Assembly: GCA_017414145.1 (NCBI GenBank)
Contig: JAFPQL010000229.1
Coordinates: 1-17,435, forward strand
Reading direction: 5' to 3'
Origin: Oscillospiraceae bacterium
GTDB lineage: Bacteria; Bacillota_A; Clostridia; Oscillospirales; Ruminococcaceae
DNA: 17,435 bases
The position numbers were made by a program, and so were the translations under genes. Shown here piece after piece: positions 1 to 7,831 of the stretch (the first letter of the stretch is position 1; every line of letters begins with the position of its first letter). The notes beneath the pieces are model-generated. The model saw only the letters and a list, made by a program, of their open reading frames with translations. It was not told where the DNA came from and searched no databases.

Positions 1-2
1 AC

Positions 3-413
3 ATGAAAAACGATTCCGGACCGAAGCGGCAGGAAATGTGGTCGGAGACAAAGCGGCCGGATGCGGCGATGCTGCCGCAGGAGAATGAGCTGAAATTTGT
101 GGATCCGCTGGAATCCGGCTACGAACAGCCGAATGAAGATGCGGCGGTCAAAATCGGGATATACTCTGCGGTGATGGGCGTGACATCGGTTCTGACCAGT
201 GTGATTCCGAAGCTGGGAATTCCGCTTGCGGTGATTGCGATCCTGTCGGGCGTTTTTGCATACGGCCGGACGGAGAATCGGAAGATGGCGAAAATCGGCA
301 TTCTGACCGGAATCATCGGGGCAGTGATCGGGATCGGGATTCTGTTGTTCCCGATGCTGCTGAAGCTGTTTCAGGGCGTTGCGGGCGAACGGCTGAAAGA
401 GCCGGTCGAGTGA
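3..413 (+). CDS. Small membrane protein, DUF4190-like (start uncertain at window edge)
   Basis: The protein has 136 residues as read from the first ATG. Residues 1-47 are polar and charged. They are followed by three hydrophobic segments at about 48-66, 72-88 and 97-121, with glycine-rich turns and a short charged loop (GRTENRKMAKIG) before the last helix. This soluble-tail-plus-hairpin arrangement resembles the small DUF4190-type membrane proteins common in Bacillota, whose biochemical role is not known. Only two bases precede the ATG, so no ribosome binding site can be seen and the true start may lie outside the window. It converges on hpf and shares a hairpin terminator with it. The gene is real by its coherent membrane topology, but I cannot assign a function. 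Confidence 0.72.
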   Translation: MKNDSGPKRQEMWSETKRPDAAMLPQENELKFVDPLESGYEQPNEDAAVKIGIYSAVMGVTSVLTSVIPKLGIPLAVIAILSGVFAYGRTENRKMAKIGILTGIIGAVIGIGILLFPMLLKLFQGVAGERLKEPVE

Positions 414-467
414 AAGCAGGGGCGGCGTCCCGCGATGTATCCGCCGCAGACACATGAGATGCAAAAT

Positions 468-500
468 GAGGGCACCCCGTTTTCCGGGATGCCCTCTTGT
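468..500. terminator. Bidirectional intrinsic terminator between convergent genes
   Basis: A 12-position inverted repeat pairs 468-479 with 485-496 around a TTTTC loop. It has one mismatch, C475/A489, on the plus strand. On the minus strand that position becomes a G-U wobble, so the stem is fully paired for hpf transcripts and is followed by ATTTTG. On the plus strand it is followed by TTGTGTTT. The site lies 14 bases beyond the hpf stop codon and about 55 bases beyond the stop of the membrane protein gene, as expected for a shared terminator. Confidence 0.8.
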
Positions 501-510
501 GTTTACGGCT

Positions 511-1044
511 TTATTCAAAGGTCGGCTCCAGCAGTGCGTAGTCACCGTCCTCGCGGCGGTATACGACATTGATGCTGCCGTTCTCTGCATTTGTGAACAG
601 GAAGAACGAGTGGCCGAGCATATTCATCTGCAAAATTGCCTCCTCCACATTCATCGGATACATCCGGAAGGACTTCCGGCGAATGACATGATACTCGGTC
701 TGCTCCTCCACTGCGTCGGTGAATGCCTCCGCACTGAGCGCGCCCTCCTTGATGCGCTTGCCGAGCTTGGTTTTGTTCCGGCGGATCTTGCGGATGATCT
801 TGTCGATTGCGGCGTCCAGCGCGTCGTTTTTGTCAGCGGCGCTCTGCTCGGCACGATAGATCATGCTCCCTGCGCGGACCGTCAGTTCACAGACGACCTG
901 ACCGCGCAGCTCTGTCAGCGTGATTTTCGCTTCTGCTTCGTCCTCAAAGAACTTGTCAAGCTTCTGATTGAGCCGCTTTTCCGCATATTCGGAAAAGCTC
1001 GGAGCGATCTGAATCTTTTTCGCCATAATGTTCAGTTTCTTCAT
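511..1044 (-). CDS. hpf: Long-form ribosome hibernation promoting factor
   Basis: This protein binds the 30S subunit and drives 70S ribosomes into inactive 100S dimers in stationary phase or starvation. It has 177 residues, the usual size of the long form found in Bacillota. Residues 1-100 form the YfiA/HPF-type domain (beta strands with EYAEKRLNQKLDKFF, and basic KIIRKIRRNKTKLGKRIK on the second helix). A short linker follows, then the C-terminal dimerisation domain at about 116-175 (IRRKSFRMYPMNVEEAILQM and GHSFFLFTN). I chose the start at 1044 rather than ATG codons further upstream because AAGAGGAGG lies directly before it and family homology begins there. The gene has its own strong promoter and a terminator. 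It lies immediately downstream of the phage cassette in the same orientation. Confidence 0.97.
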   Translation of the reverse strand: MKKLNIMAKKIQIAPSFSEYAEKRLNQKLDKFFEDEAEAKITLTELRGQVVCELTVRAGSMIYRAEQSAADKNDALDAAIDKIIRKIRRNKTKLGKRIKEGALSAEAFTDAVEEQTEYHVIRRKSFRMYPMNVEEAILQMNMLGHSFFLFTNAENGSINVVYRREDGDYALLEPTFE

Positions 1045-1101
1045 GTGCAATCCTCCTCTTATCCGGCAGCCGCGGGATGCGGTGTCCGGTTCGGTATCTA
1101 T

Positions 1102-1131
1102 ATTATAGCACAAATCAATAGAATTTGTCAA
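1102..1131 (-). promoter_or_regulatory. Sigma-A promoter of hpf
   Basis: On the minus strand a perfect -35 TTGACA (1126-1131) is separated by 18 bases from a perfect -10 TATAAT (1102-1107). It starts transcription about 50 bases before the hpf ATG. It sits between the end of the phage cassette and hpf, so hpf does not depend on cassette transcription. Confidence 0.88.
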
Positions 1132-1216
1132 GCGCTTTTTGAATTATTGTGTGAAATTGCTGTGAACATTCTGCGAAAAGCAGCGGAATGCCGCCTCTGC
1201 ACCGGCTGTACGCCGA

Positions 1217-2152
1217 TTACGGCAGCGGCGCTGTCAGCCCGGAATTGCAGAAGTCGTCGTAATAAAACCGCACCTCCGTCCGGAAGCCCGTTTCATCCGC
1301 CGTGATGAGAATGCGGTCGGCACGCGCCGTCAGACTGCCGCAGCGGATCAGGTCGCCGATGTCCTCAAAGCAGCAGCCCTCGTAGACAACGGATTTTGCA
1401 TACAGCCGCCGGTTTCCCATGGCGATGCGGAATTCCAGCGCGCCCATCGGACGGTCGGCGTACTGCTTGTCAAACTGAATCTGCTTAACGCGCACGATAT
1501 TCCGGCGCGCCGCTTCCGGATTGTCCATGATGAAGCGGCCGGGTGTCCCGTCGATCTCCGCCATTTCGATCCGGCTGACGATGCCGCCGGTCTCTGTGTG
1601 GTCGCCGGTCCGCAGAATGCGGCGCTCCGGCAGAATGATCGGCTCGGTGCCGGTCTGCGGCGAGACACAGAGCAGGTCGGGCGTCCGCAGATACGGGAAG
1701 GTGCGCGACCGTTTGTAGCTGTAGGCGATCACGGCGTCCCACAGGGCGGTGTTTTCCCGCACATAGATGTACGCGATCGGATCCGGCACCTGCTCGTAGG
1801 TCATGTGCGGCAGATGATAGGCGGTCATGAGCGAGATGAGCGTGACATCCGAGTGAACGCCCGGTACAAGCTGATTCTGCACGAGTGCAGCGGAATAGCT
1901 GCGGGAATGCACCGAAAGAATATGCTGCCCGTTTTCATACCGCAGCGCCGCCTCCCGCACCAGACCGGAGTGCAGAAGTCTGCCGTCCAGCGTCAGCGTG
2001 ACATCGAGCGGCAGGGGACAGTCCGCCTCGGCGGCAAATTCCGCGTGCAGCACGGAAAACGGCTGATACCGGTCCCGCAGAAACGAAAGCCGCAGGCAGC
2101 GCGTCAGGGTGACGGTCTGACCGCTTGTCTGCCATGAAAGCGCCGCCCTCAT
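1217..2152 (-). CDS. Baseplate-hub-like phage tail protein (gpD/XkdQ-like)
   Basis: The protein has 311 residues and is the last gene of the phage cassette. The N-terminal half (about 10-130) alternates beta strands in the pattern of tail hub proteins: VTLTLDGRLLHSGLV, then a strand pair leading to SVHSRSYSAALVQNQLVPG, similar to the domain of gpD/gp44/XkdQ hubs in contractile tails. A second mixed domain follows (about 130-311), including a section rich in Arg and Asp (IVRVKQIQFDKQY). Its length is close to that of XkdQ-type proteins. In phages such a hub sits at the tail tip and receives the tape measure and needle. Neither of those partners is visible here. The start overlaps the stop of the preceding gene by four bases (ATGA), so translation is probably coupled. 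The hub assignment is inferred from fold pattern and position. Confidence 0.6.
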   Translation of the reverse strand: MRAALSWQTSGQTVTLTRCLRLSFLRDRYQPFSVLHAEFAAEADCPLPLDVTLTLDGRLLHSGLVREAALRYENGQHILSVHSRSYSAALVQNQLVPGVHSDVTLISLMTAYHLPHMTYEQVPDPIAYIYVRENTALWDAVIAYSYKRSRTFPYLRTPDLLCVSPQTGTEPIILPERRILRTGDHTETGGIVSRIEMAEIDGTPGRFIMDNPEAARRNIVRVKQIQFDKQYADRPMGALEFRIAMGNRRLYAKSVVYEGCCFEDIGDLIRCGSLTARADRILITADETGFRTEVRFYYDDFCNSGLTAPLP

Positions 2153-2550
2153 GCGGATTCCTCCTCTGCGGCAACCGGCATTCCGGTCAGTGTGAGCGTA
2201 CAGACCGCCGTCTGCGGGGCATTGCTTTTCAGCGAACAGCCCGTCAGACGCATCCGCGAGAAATTGCAGCCCGCTAACCGGAAGCTGAACGCGGTTTCGC
2301 CCGTCATCAGCGAATGCAGCGCGGTCAGCAGTGTGCCGGCGGCCGATTCGGCGAGCATTGCGCGGCCGGAGAGCTCCAGCGTGCAGATGCCCTCCGGCAG
2401 AACCCTGCAGAGCGTACTGCCGTCGGCACAGAGCCGTCTGCGGACTGCTCTGCTGTACTGCACCTGAAACTGCTCCGCTTCAAATTCAACGGAGCCGAGT
2501 GTCAGATGCCGGTCGGGCTGCTCCGTCAGCAGCCGGAACACATCACTCAT
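2149..2550 (-). CDS. Small phage tail-like protein, possibly tube-related
   Basis: The protein has 133 residues. It is rich in predicted beta strands, with a repeated pattern of alternating hydrophobic residues (ICTLELSGRAM, FSFRLAGCNFSRMRLTGCSL, AVCTLTLTGM) that would suit a tube or barrel subunit. The N-terminus (about 1-40) is shorter and more charged. No transmembrane segment or enzyme motif is visible. It overlaps both neighbours by four bases, the gene upstream at 2547-2550 and the hub gene at 2149-2152, showing a tightly coupled operon. Its place between an adaptor-like gene and a hub gene suggests tail tube or tail completion, but I do not recognise the family with certainty. Confidence 0.6.
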   Translation of the reverse strand: MSDVFRLLTEQPDRHLTLGSVEFEAEQFQVQYSRAVRRRLCADGSTLCRVLPEGICTLELSGRAMLAESAAGTLLTALHSLMTGETAFSFRLAGCNFSRMRLTGCSLKSNAPQTAVCTLTLTGMPVAAEEESA

Positions 2551-2981
2551 GCGGACACCCCCGTTCCCGATGCCGGCAGCGGGGTCCGCGTGACGGCGGC
2601 AGCAATCTGTACCTGCGCTTCGCGCACACAGCGGTCGAGCGTCTTGTCGTAGAACGCGTCACCGAGCGACGCCGATGTCATTGCCAGACCCATGCTGAGC
2701 AGGATCGGCAGAACGGTCAGCTCCCAGCAGATGCTGAGGCGTTCCGGATCGTCGCCGGTGCGGCAGTGAAAGCGCAGACGGAGCGTCAGCTCGCCGGGAA
2801 CTGCTGCGCCGTCCGCAAAGGGCAGCGGCGGCGTATGGCGGAGCCCGGAAATGCCCGCTGTCACAAACATCGCGTCGGCGGGAACCGGCCGGAGCCTCAG
2901 CTTGTATTCCGGCAGTGCGGTGAGTCCCGCTGACGACAGTCTGTCGGTGACGCTTGTCAGGAAGGTTTCAAGATATGCCAT
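2547..2981 (-). CDS. Small phage protein, tail terminator/completion-like
   Basis: The protein has 144 residues. It begins with a helix (MAYLETFLTSVTDRLSSAGL), followed by beta strands (YKLRLRPVPADAMFVTAGISG, ELTLRLRFHCRTG) and C-terminal helices. The helix-then-beta-sheet order and the position after a head-tail adaptor match tail terminator (neck) proteins of siphophages and myophages, which are usually about 130-150 residues. GAGGTG precedes the ATG. The gene starts 9 bases after the stop of the upstream gene and overlaps the next one by four bases. This is a role by order and architecture, not a confirmed family match. Confidence 0.55.
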   Translation of the reverse strand: MAYLETFLTSVTDRLSSAGLTALPEYKLRLRPVPADAMFVTAGISGLRHTPPLPFADGAAVPGELTLRLRFHCRTGDDPERLSICWELTVLPILLSMGLAMTSASLGDAFYDKTLDRCVREAQVQIAAAVTRTPLPASGTGVSA

Positions 2982-2990
2982 GTCATCACC

Positions 2991-3356
2991 TCATCCGATG
3001 CCGGAAAACACGAAATTCCGGTCTGTCAGCAGGTCGGCGGCAGCGGCGCGGTAGGCGGACACCAGCCGTTCCGCAAACCCGCAGGGCTGCGTATCGTCGC
3101 GGGCACGCGGCACACTGCCCGCATAGGTCGGCGAGACGGCACTCTGCGCCGCGATGAGCTGACGGTACCGCAGATTTGCCACTGCCGCGGTGTAGTAGCA
3201 GAGGCGGATGTCATTCCGGTCGGCGCCGGGGCGGAGCTCCTGCCGGACCTCATCGGCGGCGGCATCGAGCAGCGCCTGCCACGGTGCGGCGTCCTGCTGC
3301 ATGGAAAAGAGCAGAAAGAGCCGGACGGTTCTGGCGCGGAAGCTGTCCTCCTGCAT
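2991..3356 (-). CDS. Head-tail adaptor-like phage protein
   Basis: The protein has 121 residues and is almost entirely helical, without membrane segments. The helices at about 4-18, 22-42, 48-70 and 90-110 include WQALLDAAADEVRQEL and IRLCYYTAAVANLRYRQLI. Small all-helical proteins with an aromatic-rich central helix and this placement, between the capsid genes and small tail genes, are typical of gp6/gp15-type head-tail adaptors that dock under the portal ring. An AAGGAGG ribosome binding site sits just before the ATG. It follows the protease-like gene by 15 bases. The assignment rests on architecture and synteny. Confidence 0.6.
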   Translation of the reverse strand: MQEDSFRARTVRLFLLFSMQQDAAPWQALLDAAADEVRQELRPGADRNDIRLCYYTAAVANLRYRQLIAAQSAVSPTYAGSVPRARDDTQPCGFAERLVSAYRAAAADLLTDRNFVFSGIG

Positions 3357-3371
3357 GGGAATCCCTCCTCC

Positions 3372-4253
3372 TTATCGGTTTGTGCGGAACGGGTCGTTTT
3401 CCCTGCCGGACGGCGCCGTTTCCGCGGACTGCTGCGGCGTGAGCTGTGTGCTGCCTGCCTGTACGCGCCCGGCGCTCAGCGAATCCCGCAGCGTGCGCAG
3501 CTCTCTGAGGTCGAGGTGCATTGCGGTGCGGGCGAGTGCCTTTGCGCAGGCAGAGTCTCCCTGCTGTCCGCAGAGGCGCACGACCTCGCGGCGGAGATCG
3601 TCGGTCATGTCGTCCAGCAGGCTGCTCATCTCCAGCAGCTCGCGGCGCATCGCGTCCTTTTCGCAGTCTCTGCGGCCGCCCATCGTCTTGGTCACGCCCG
3701 CGCCGCGCTGGGCAGGCACCGCGACAAAGCTCCACTCGTAGACATCGGTGATGCCGTCGAGTGTCGTGAAGCAGGTCGTGCCGGCATACTGTCTGCCCTT
3801 GCGGTGACCGCAGTTCTGTCTGAGGCGGTTTGCGCCGCAGATGCTGCAGGTCTGCCGCGAGACGGCGCAGGAGATGCTGACCTCCTTCTTGATGCCCGCG
3901 TCAATTTCACGGATGAGGTCGGCATTCCCCTCGGTGCGCACCATGTAGGCGTTTGCCCGCAGGAAGCGGTAGGGCTTGCCGGCACGGGTTGTGCGGACGG
4001 GATCGGTGCAGACCTCCGTGCGGAAGATCCGCGCCGCCTGATTGCCGGATTTCGGGTTGTGGTCGAAGATGCCCGTCACGCCGACGAACCGCTTTTGCAG
4101 TTCCTCCAGCGCGGCATCGGAGAAGCAGTCGCCGTCGCGGTCGATCTCGTTGTCGCAGAGAATCAGGTCAAAGAGGTACACCTCGTCCGCGGTGAGCGCC
4201 CTGCGCGTGAACTGGTTGACCGCATCGAGAAGCTGATCGGTATGTTCTGCCAT
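3372..4253 (-). CDS. Prohead protease-like protein with zinc-finger-like insert (XkdF-like)
   Basis: The protein has 293 residues. The N-terminal core (about 24-180) reads as a herpesvirus/HK97-type prohead protease: CDNEIDRDGDCFSDAAL, then H65 in FDHNPKSG and S126 in KEVSIS as likely catalytic His and Ser, then YEWSFVAVPA near the end of the core. A short insert carries CSICG and CGH (C136, C139, C148, H150), which could bind one zinc. The C-terminal third (200-293) is helical and polar and may act as a scaffold. In capsid assembly such a protein cleaves or scaffolds the maturing shell. GGGAGG precedes the start. It is placed after the capsid gene, the reverse of the usual protease-then-capsid order. 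Proteolytic activity is inferred and untested. Confidence 0.8.
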   Translation of the reverse strand: MAEHTDQLLDAVNQFTRRALTADEVYLFDLILCDNEIDRDGDCFSDAALEELQKRFVGVTGIFDHNPKSGNQAARIFRTEVCTDPVRTTRAGKPYRFLRANAYMVRTEGNADLIREIDAGIKKEVSISCAVSRQTCSICGANRLRQNCGHRKGRQYAGTTCFTTLDGITDVYEWSFVAVPAQRGAGVTKTMGGRRDCEKDAMRRELLEMSSLLDDMTDDLRREVVRLCGQQGDSACAKALARTAMHLDLRELRTLRDSLSAGRVQAGSTQLTPQQSAETAPSGRENDPFRTNR

Positions 4254-4281
4254 ATGAATTCCTCCCTTTTTTCAGAATCCG

Positions 4282-4325
4282 CTTCTTGCGCATCCGGAGC
4301 GGAATTTCCGGATGCGCAGAGCGGA
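4282..4325 (-). other. Intergenic RNA hairpin between capsid and protease genes
   Basis: The 115-base gap between the capsid stop and the protease-like start contains a perfect 12-bp inverted repeat, TGCGCATCCGGA at 4287-4298 and TCCGGATGCGCA at 4307-4318, with an 8-base loop. An outer CCGCT/AGCGG pairing extends it. No U-run follows on the minus strand, so it is not a normal intrinsic terminator. It is better explained as an mRNA 3'-end stabiliser or partial attenuator that raises capsid protein over downstream products. Confidence 0.6.
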
Positions 4326-4368
4326 AAACAGTGCGGGTTCCGGCGCGGATTGCCCGCGCCGCCGCAGA

Positions 4369-5340
4369 TCAGGTGTTCCAGTCGAGGACGGCAGCCGCGC
4401 CGCTCATCAGCGGCTGGAAGCCGATCCGGACGGTGACGGCGATGCGGTCGAGCTGGCAGTCGATCAGGCGGTCGGTTTCCAGCAGGACATCCGAGCCCAT
4501 GATCGCCTCCATCGCAAAATCCTTTGAAATGCCGATGACGGTCTTGTCGCTGAGCGAGCTGTCCTTGAGCAGCTTTGCGCCGAACGGCAGACGCACGGTG
4601 CCGGACGCATCCAGCGTGCGGTCGCGCATTTCCGTCATGGCGAGGATTGCCGCGACATTCTTCGGGGAGGCGATGACAGTCGTCATGTCGTAGTCGGAGA
4701 ACTTGCCGAAGAGCGCCGCAAGATCGGCATATGCCAGCGTGCTGCCGATCAGCGTGAAGCTCGTCACGGAAGCCTTGATCTTAGCGAGGGCCTTTGACGC
4801 GGCTGCGCCTGCGATCTTTCTGCCGACGGCGCGGAGCATGACGGCGAAGACATCAATGCGCTGCTGGCGCACCGTCTCGTAGGACGCGGTGACCAGTCTG
4901 CCGAATTTTTCAAGCGCGACCGGCGTGCTGTCCTCGGTGACGGCGGTCTTTTTGAGGGCGGCGCCTTCCGCCGTGACCGTCGAATAGCTGCCGTCTGTTT
5001 CATCGACGGCAAAGCCCTTTGCGCTGGTGCCGTTGACCTTCGATACCGCAGCGGTCAGCTCCGGCAGCAGGGATTCCTCCATGCCGCGCTTGACGGCTCT
5101 GCGGACAAATTCCGGAAACAGCACCGCGCTCTCGGTTGTCGTGAAGAACTTTTCGATCTTATCGCAGTCCGGGCCGCTGACGCGGATGCCGAAGCGCTTG
5201 AGCTGCCGCTCATAGGCATCGAGCCCTGCCAGCTCCGTGCCGGCGTACTGCGCAGAGGGGTCCATGCTCTCAAGCGCCTGCGAAAAGCTCTGGTTTGCGA
5301 GATGATACATCCCTTTTTCGAGTTTCAGCGTATCGTACAT
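4369..5340 (-). CDS. Phage major capsid protein (HK97-fold)
   Basis: The protein has 323 residues, typical of the HK97-fold capsid family. An N-terminal helical section (1-100, including a conserved-looking FTTTESAVLFPEFVRRAV) precedes the shell domain. The shell part shows the expected features: EKFGRLVTASYETVRQQRIDV (spine helix region), a KIAGAAASKALAKI helix, YADLAALFGKFSDYDMTTVIASPKNVAAIL, and a C-terminal strand with LLETDRLIDCQLDRIAV. I chose the ATG at 5340 over an ATG at 5517 because AAAGGAAG lies just upstream and the extra residues overlap the portal gene and are arginine-rich shadow sequence. It would form the capsid shell with the portal and the protease-like protein. Confidence 0.88.
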   Translation of the reverse strand: MYDTLKLEKGMYHLANQSFSQALESMDPSAQYAGTELAGLDAYERQLKRFGIRVSGPDCDKIEKFFTTTESAVLFPEFVRRAVKRGMEESLLPELTAAVSKVNGTSAKGFAVDETDGSYSTVTAEGAALKKTAVTEDSTPVALEKFGRLVTASYETVRQQRIDVFAVMLRAVGRKIAGAAASKALAKIKASVTSFTLIGSTLAYADLAALFGKFSDYDMTTVIASPKNVAAILAMTEMRDRTLDASGTVRLPFGAKLLKDSSLSDKTVIGISKDFAMEAIMGSDVLLETDRLIDCQLDRIAVTVRIGFQPLMSGAAAVLDWNT

Positions 5341-5362
5341 ATCGGAACTTCCTTTCTCACAG

Positions 5363-6538
5363 TCATGATTCCGGACGGGCAGCCTCCGCCGCGGCATTTC
5401 TGAGCTCAATTTCGCGTGCCTGCGCATTTTTGAGCCTTGCCTCGGCGAGCTCCGTCTCATCCTGAAGGTTGATGCTGTCCCACACGACCTCCGGCTCCGC
5501 CGCAAATCCCGCGGCAAACAGCACCGCAGTGCCGATCCGCCGCAGCAGCGGGGTCAGAATGCGTCGGAAATACTCCAGCTCGGAGGTGAGGATATCCGCC
5601 TGCTGGGTGGACATCCGCTCGGTCGTCGCCCACGAGAAGCCGAGCAGAAAGGGCGGAATCGACAGCTTGGAGATGATCTGCTCCAGCAGCTGCCGGACGG
5701 GGACATTCGTGTCAAAGAGCTGGTTTTCCGCACCGATGACCTTGATGTCCACATCCCCGACGGCGACGAAGTCCTGCACCTCGCCGTACTTTGCGGCGTT
5801 GATGCCCTCCTTCCATGCGGCGGCGATTTCGCCGGCGTGCTCCTTCGCAAATCCGGCGGCATCGCGGTCGGGACGGTAGGTTACGGCATAGCGGACATTG
5901 CCGGCGCGCTCGTAATTCTGTCCGATGCAGGAAAAGATCTTCAGCAGAATTTCGGAGACGGCGGGGAGTCCGCGCAGAACCGAGACACCGCAGACGGCGC
6001 CTGCGGGCGGGTCCAGTGCCGCAAAGAGAATGCGCTCGGGGTGGGGCAGAGGCTTTGTGAGCCCTTCTGCGGTGCGGAGGGAAAAGCTGCACCGGTCGGG
6101 TGCCTCCGGCGTCACGGCAAGCACCGCGGGATGCGCCGTCATCAGGGCGGCCGGCACACCCGCCTCATCGGTCAGCAGCTCGCCGGCGGCGTTGCCGTAG
6201 GTCAGCAGACTGTCGAGCATCCGGTCGGCAAAGAGCTGGAGCGAACAGCCCGAAGCATTGACCGGAACACCGGCGCAGAAGCGGTCGAGGACGGCCTGCG
6301 CCTCCGGCTCGCTTTCCGGCACCGTCAGCCGGAAGCCGCCGGTCAGCCGGACAATTTTGCGGATGGCCGCATCAATGACCGGAACGGCACTGCGCAGGGC
6401 GTCATAGAGCCGCCATTCAGTCAGCGGGTTCTCCTGCGGCGCACCGAAGGGCAGATGCTGCGGCGCCGCACGGACGGCCGTTGTGAACGGCGGATGATCG
6501 GCAGCCCGCCTGCGCCGCCGGAACAGAGAAATACCCAA
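5363..6538 (-). CDS. Phage portal protein (TTG start)
   Basis: The protein has 391 residues and forms the dodecameric DNA entry vertex of the head. Features typical of portals are an N-terminal basic stretch (LFRRRRR), then SAVPVIDAAIRKIVRLTGG, LLTYGNAAGELLTDEAG, a clip-like region and the segment ISKLSIPPFLLGFSWATTERMSTQQADIL, which is the recognisable crown/stem motif of the family. The C-terminus is helical and acidic-basic (DETELAEARLKNAQAREIELRNAAAEA). The start codon is TTG. AAAAAAAGGAG ends nine bases before it, and no ATG or GTG in this frame is better placed. It lies 36 bases after terL and 22 bases before the capsid gene. Confidence 0.88.
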   Translation of the reverse strand: MGISLFRRRRRAADHPPFTTAVRAAPQHLPFGAPQENPLTEWRLYDALRSAVPVIDAAIRKIVRLTGGFRLTVPESEPEAQAVLDRFCAGVPVNASGCSLQLFADRMLDSLLTYGNAAGELLTDEAGVPAALMTAHPAVLAVTPEAPDRCSFSLRTAEGLTKPLPHPERILFAALDPPAGAVCGVSVLRGLPAVSEILLKIFSCIGQNYERAGNVRYAVTYRPDRDAAGFAKEHAGEIAAAWKEGINAAKYGEVQDFVAVGDVDIKVIGAENQLFDTNVPVRQLLEQIISKLSIPPFLLGFSWATTERMSTQQADILTSELEYFRRILTPLLRRIGTAVLFAAGFAAEPEVVWDSINLQDETELAEARLKNAQAREIELRNAAAEAARPES

Positions 6539-6574
6539 GAAATCACACTCCTTTTTTTCGGATGAAACCGGGCG

Positions 6575-7831
6575 TCACCGCCGCACGGAGAGGGCAAAGC
6601 AGCCGCCGTGCGGTGCATCGACGACGGTCGTGACGAAGTAGCGGATATCGTCCATCGCGTGGTCGTTTTCCTTGACGGGGGCGTCGTGCTGTGCGCGGGA
6701 ATCCCACTGATAGAGGGAAAACTCGCGGATCGCGTCCGTACAGCAGGGCGCGATGCGGATTTCGCCGCTGCGCAGGGCGTCCGCCGTGCGGTGAATGCCG
6801 GCGAGCACATCGTTTTTCGCCGGGATGACACGGAATTTCCCGTGCCTGCGGATGCAGGCGATGAAGCTTGCGGCAGACGGATCGACGACGACCGTGTCGA
6901 TCGGGCGGTCGCCCGCCAGATTGCAGAGCGTCCGGTAATGCTCCTCGTCCGTGCGGGGCAGACCGCTGCGGCGCGCATCGTAGTAGTCCTCGGCAATGCG
7001 GTACCAGCAGCCGCGGCAGAGTCCCCAGAGCCCGAAGGAGCAGGGGTTCATCGTACCGTAGTCGCAGGAAACGGCATAGCGTTCGGGCGGAGCGGGCGGT
7101 TCGGCGACATGGCGCTTCTCGTCAAACATCGGATAGCAGAGCCCGTTTGCGGCAGCCCAGATGCCTCTGACATAGCGGTCGTAAAAGGCGCCGGTGTAGA
7201 GCCGCTCATAGCGGGCGCGCACCGCCGGGGACAGCGAGGGATTGTCATCCATTGTGAAGTGCAGGTACAGCGCGTGCTTCTGTGCCGCCTGCAAAATCCA
7301 CTCGCGGTAAAACCAGTGCGAGGGCTTGTCCGGATTGCAGGAAAACCACAGCTTTGCGCCGGCGACCGAGCAGCGGGCGAGTGCCTGTTCGACAAAGGAA
7401 CGCGGCATCAGCGCGACCTCATCGAGCAGGACGCCGGCGAGCGTGATGCCCTGAATCAGCGGGGCGGACGCCTCATCCTTGCCGCCGAAGAGGTAAAACC
7501 GGTTTTCATGTCCCTGAAAGCGGATGTCGAGATAATTCCGGCTGACCTTTTCCGTGATGTCAAATCCGAGCGGGGCAAGCAGCGCTGTCAGCGGCCGGAC
7601 GAGGTTGCGCCGCACACCGGTGACGGTTCTTCCGCAGAGCGCAAAGCTCTGTCCGTGAAACCGGCACGACGCCCAGAGCACAAAGCCGAGCGAGAGCGCC
7701 GTCGTTTTGCCGGAACGCACCGCGCCGTCGCAGATGACCGCGTCAAGCCGTCGGGTCTTCGGCAGATGCCACCAGCTCATCGCAGTCCGCTGCTTCGCCG
7801 AAAACGGCACCGGCATCGGAACCTGTGTCAT
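6575..7831 (-). CDS. terL: Phage terminase large subunit
   Basis: The packaging motor and nuclease has 418 residues. The ATPase domain shows Walker A GAVRSGKT (36-43), Walker B VLLDEV (D137, E138) and the coupling motif SCNP (164-167). The RNase H-like nuclease domain has three acidic positions in the right order, D257 (SCDYG), D317 (VVVDPS) and D394/D395 (HAMDDIRY). All key catalytic residues are therefore present and the gene appears intact. I chose the ATG at 7831 because GAGGAGG sits just upstream. This makes it overlap terS by 89 bases, and an upstream ATG at 7945 would add only low-complexity basic sequence. The pattern is that of PBSX/Terminase_3-type large subunits, which usually package by headful. 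Confidence 0.95.
   Translation of the reverse strand: MTQVPMPVPFSAKQRTAMSWWHLPKTRRLDAVICDGAVRSGKTTALSLGFVLWASCRFHGQSFALCGRTVTGVRRNLVRPLTALLAPLGFDITEKVSRNYLDIRFQGHENRFYLFGGKDEASAPLIQGITLAGVLLDEVALMPRSFVEQALARCSVAGAKLWFSCNPDKPSHWFYREWILQAAQKHALYLHFTMDDNPSLSPAVRARYERLYTGAFYDRYVRGIWAAANGLCYPMFDEKRHVAEPPAPPERYAVSCDYGTMNPCSFGLWGLCRGCWYRIAEDYYDARRSGLPRTDEEHYRTLCNLAGDRPIDTVVVDPSAASFIACIRRHGKFRVIPAKNDVLAGIHRTADALRSGEIRIAPCCTDAIREFSLYQWDSRAQHDAPVKENDHAMDDIRYFVTTVVDAPHGGCFALSVRR

Noticed and set aside
454..1305. A 283-residue open frame on the plus strand opposite hpf
   Set aside because: It runs antisense through the terminator, the hpf gene and its promoter, and has the composition of shadow sequence.
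4282..4325. Intrinsic terminator after the capsid gene
   Set aside because: The stem is perfect but AGAAGCGG follows it on the minus strand instead of a U-run.
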